DNA of 64,000 nucleotides from JBDIAG01 sp963835085. GTDB taxonomy: Bacteria; Actinomycetota; Actinomycetes; Actinomycetales; CAWJMD01. A model generated the notes under the pieces. It saw only the letters and a list, made by a program, of their open reading frames with translations, was not told where the DNA came from and searched no databases. Position numbers and translations under genes: made by a program. This document shows, piece after piece, positions 63,290 through 64,000 of the stretch. Where the stretch lies: positions 558,001 to 622,000 of the forward strand of contig CAWIED010000001.1 in the NCBI GenBank assembly GCA_963835085.1, read 5' to 3'. The number at the start of each line of letters is the position of its first letter. Position 1 is the stretch's first letter.

Positions 63290-64000
63290 TCAGTGGGCCG
63301 TCCAGCCGCCGTCGATGACGAAGTCACTGCCGGTGATGGAATCGGTGCCTGGGCCGCACAGGAAGGCGGCCAGGTTCGACACCTCGTCGGGCTCGATCAG
63401 GCGCTTGACGGCAACCGGGGTGAGCATGATCTTCTCGACCACCTCTTCCGGCGCGATGCCATGCGTGGCGGCCTGGTCGTTGATCTGCTTCTCCACCAAT
63501 GGAGTTCGCACATAGGCCGGATTGATGCAGTTGCTCGTCACGCCGTGCGGGGCGCCCTCCAGCGCCGTCACCTTCGACAGACCCTCCAGCCCGTGCTTGG
63601 CGGTGACATAGGCCGACTTGAAGGCGCTGGCCCGTAGGCCGTGGGCGCTGGAGATGTTGATCACCCGACCCCAGCCTGCTGCGTACATGTGGGGCAGGTT
63701 GGCGCGGATCAACCGGAACGGCGCTTCGAGCATGATCGTGAGAATCAGCGAGAACCGTTGCACTGGAAAGGACTCGATCGGGCTCACGTGCTGCAGCCCG
63801 GCATTGTTGAGCAGGATGTCGACGTCGCGCGGCAGCCGGTCGACCGCGTCGAGATCGGAGAGGTCGCACTGCGTCGGCACCAGGTTCTCGTGATCGGCGC
63901 ACAGGGTCTGCAGCCCGGCCGCATCGATGTCCACCGCATAGACCCGCGCACCGAGGGCCGCGAACCGCAGTGCGCACGCCCGCCCGATGCCGCTGGCGGC
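63290..64000 (-). CDS. bdhA: 3-hydroxybutyrate dehydrogenase-like SDR, partial
   Basis: About 236 C-terminal residues of a short-chain dehydrogenase; the start lies beyond the right edge. Visible are the end of the NAD site (ASGIGRACALRFA), LLNNAGLQHVSPIE (NNAG), the catalytic Ser (NISSAHG) and YxxxK (SAYVTAKHG), and the BdhA-like ALEGAPHGVTSNCINPAYVRTPLVEKQI separated here as motifs along the chain. It would oxidise (R)-3-hydroxybutyrate to acetoacetate with NAD+. The specific assignment rests on the SNCINPAYVRTPLVEKQI motif and GGWTA end. Confidence 0.82.
   Translation of the reverse strand, partial: AASGIGRACALRFAALGARVYAVDIDAAGLQTLCADHENLVPTQCDLSDLDAVDRLPRDVDILLNNAGLQHVSPIESFPVQRFSLILTIMLEAPFRLIRANLPHMYAAGWGRVINISSAHGLRASAFKSAYVTAKHGLEGLSKVTALEGAPHGVTSNCINPAYVRTPLVEKQINDQAATHGIAPEEVVEKIMLTPVAVKRLIEPDEVSNLAAFLCGPGTDSITGSDFVIDGGWTAH

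Overview
The window is a stretch of high-GC actinobacterial chromosome (Actinomycetota). Lineage markers are SepH, DUF4193, DUF3093, DUF3710, DUF3159, DUF5998 and DUF7455 proteins, a GlnX-GlnH-PknG module, a c-di-AMP riboswitch in front of an Rpf-type gene, and GTG/TTG starts with ATGA/GTGA stop-start overlaps. The gene order fits Micrococcales- or Propionibacteriales-like genomes, but I cannot fix the order or genus from sequence alone.

Layout. 1-3529: glycine cleavage genes gcvP and gcvT on the minus strand (gcvT cut by the window edge). 3705-8480: a CPA1 antiporter fused to a UBP zinc finger, small metal-binding or zinc-ribbon proteins, a DUF456 membrane protein and a winged-helix protein. 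8558-11225: topoisomerase IV subunit B (parE) and an FKBP prolyl isomerase. 11310-23464: a large signalling island, in order TelA-like protein, XpaC-like protein, GlnX-like membrane sensor, GlnH-like lipoprotein, coiled-coil protein, PknG-type kinase, PP2C phosphatase, VWA protein and FHA protein. 24081-24952: c-di-AMP riboswitch and Rpf/transglycosylase. 25764-28277: topoisomerase IV subunit A (parC, minus). 28357-38336: nitroreductase, VC0807-type membrane protein, a GNAT/acyl-CoA-synthetase fusion, DUF5998, phosphodiesterase, SepH, coproporphyrin ferrochelatase, inositol-phosphatase family protein and a small unknown. 38734-47127: the DUF4193-DUF3093-dut-DUF3710-OB-DUF3159 block, two TrkA proteins, a KimA-like potassium permease and a TRAM RNA methyltransferase. 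47314-58251: MFS transporter, MarR, aconitase, a small unknown, dxs, a secreted B-lectin protein and a conserved unknown. 58461-64000: alpha/beta hydrolase, a complete IS630-type element, a divergent TetR/NmrA pair, and a bdhA-like dehydrogenase cut by the right edge.

How it works together. The main candidate system is the 12-kb signalling island. An extracytoplasmic amino-acid sensor (GlnH/GlnX) is next to a kinase, its likely opposing phosphatase, a phosphopeptide-binding FHA protein and a VWA protein, preceded by TelA- and XpaC-type proteins known from tellurite/envelope-stress loci. Kinase, phosphatase and FHA protein all carry N-terminal CxxC zinc ribbons. This looks like a merger of the mycobacterial GlnX-GlnH-PknG sensor with a TerY-type phosphorylation triad. 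The joint function is inference. A second theme is c-di-AMP and potassium: a ydaO riboswitch on the rpf gene, and a KimA-like importer beside two TrkA gating proteins.

Non-coding content is unusually rich. A 73-bp tandem repeat family occurs in three intergenic regions in both orientations. Two of these also share a 41-nt hairpin with compensatory changes, and two share a flank of more than 100 bp. There is also a 27-bp tandem array inside the signalling island, several in-frame 15- and 18-bp repeats, and a recurrent TANNNT-N6/7-start arrangement indicating leaderless transcripts at seven genes.
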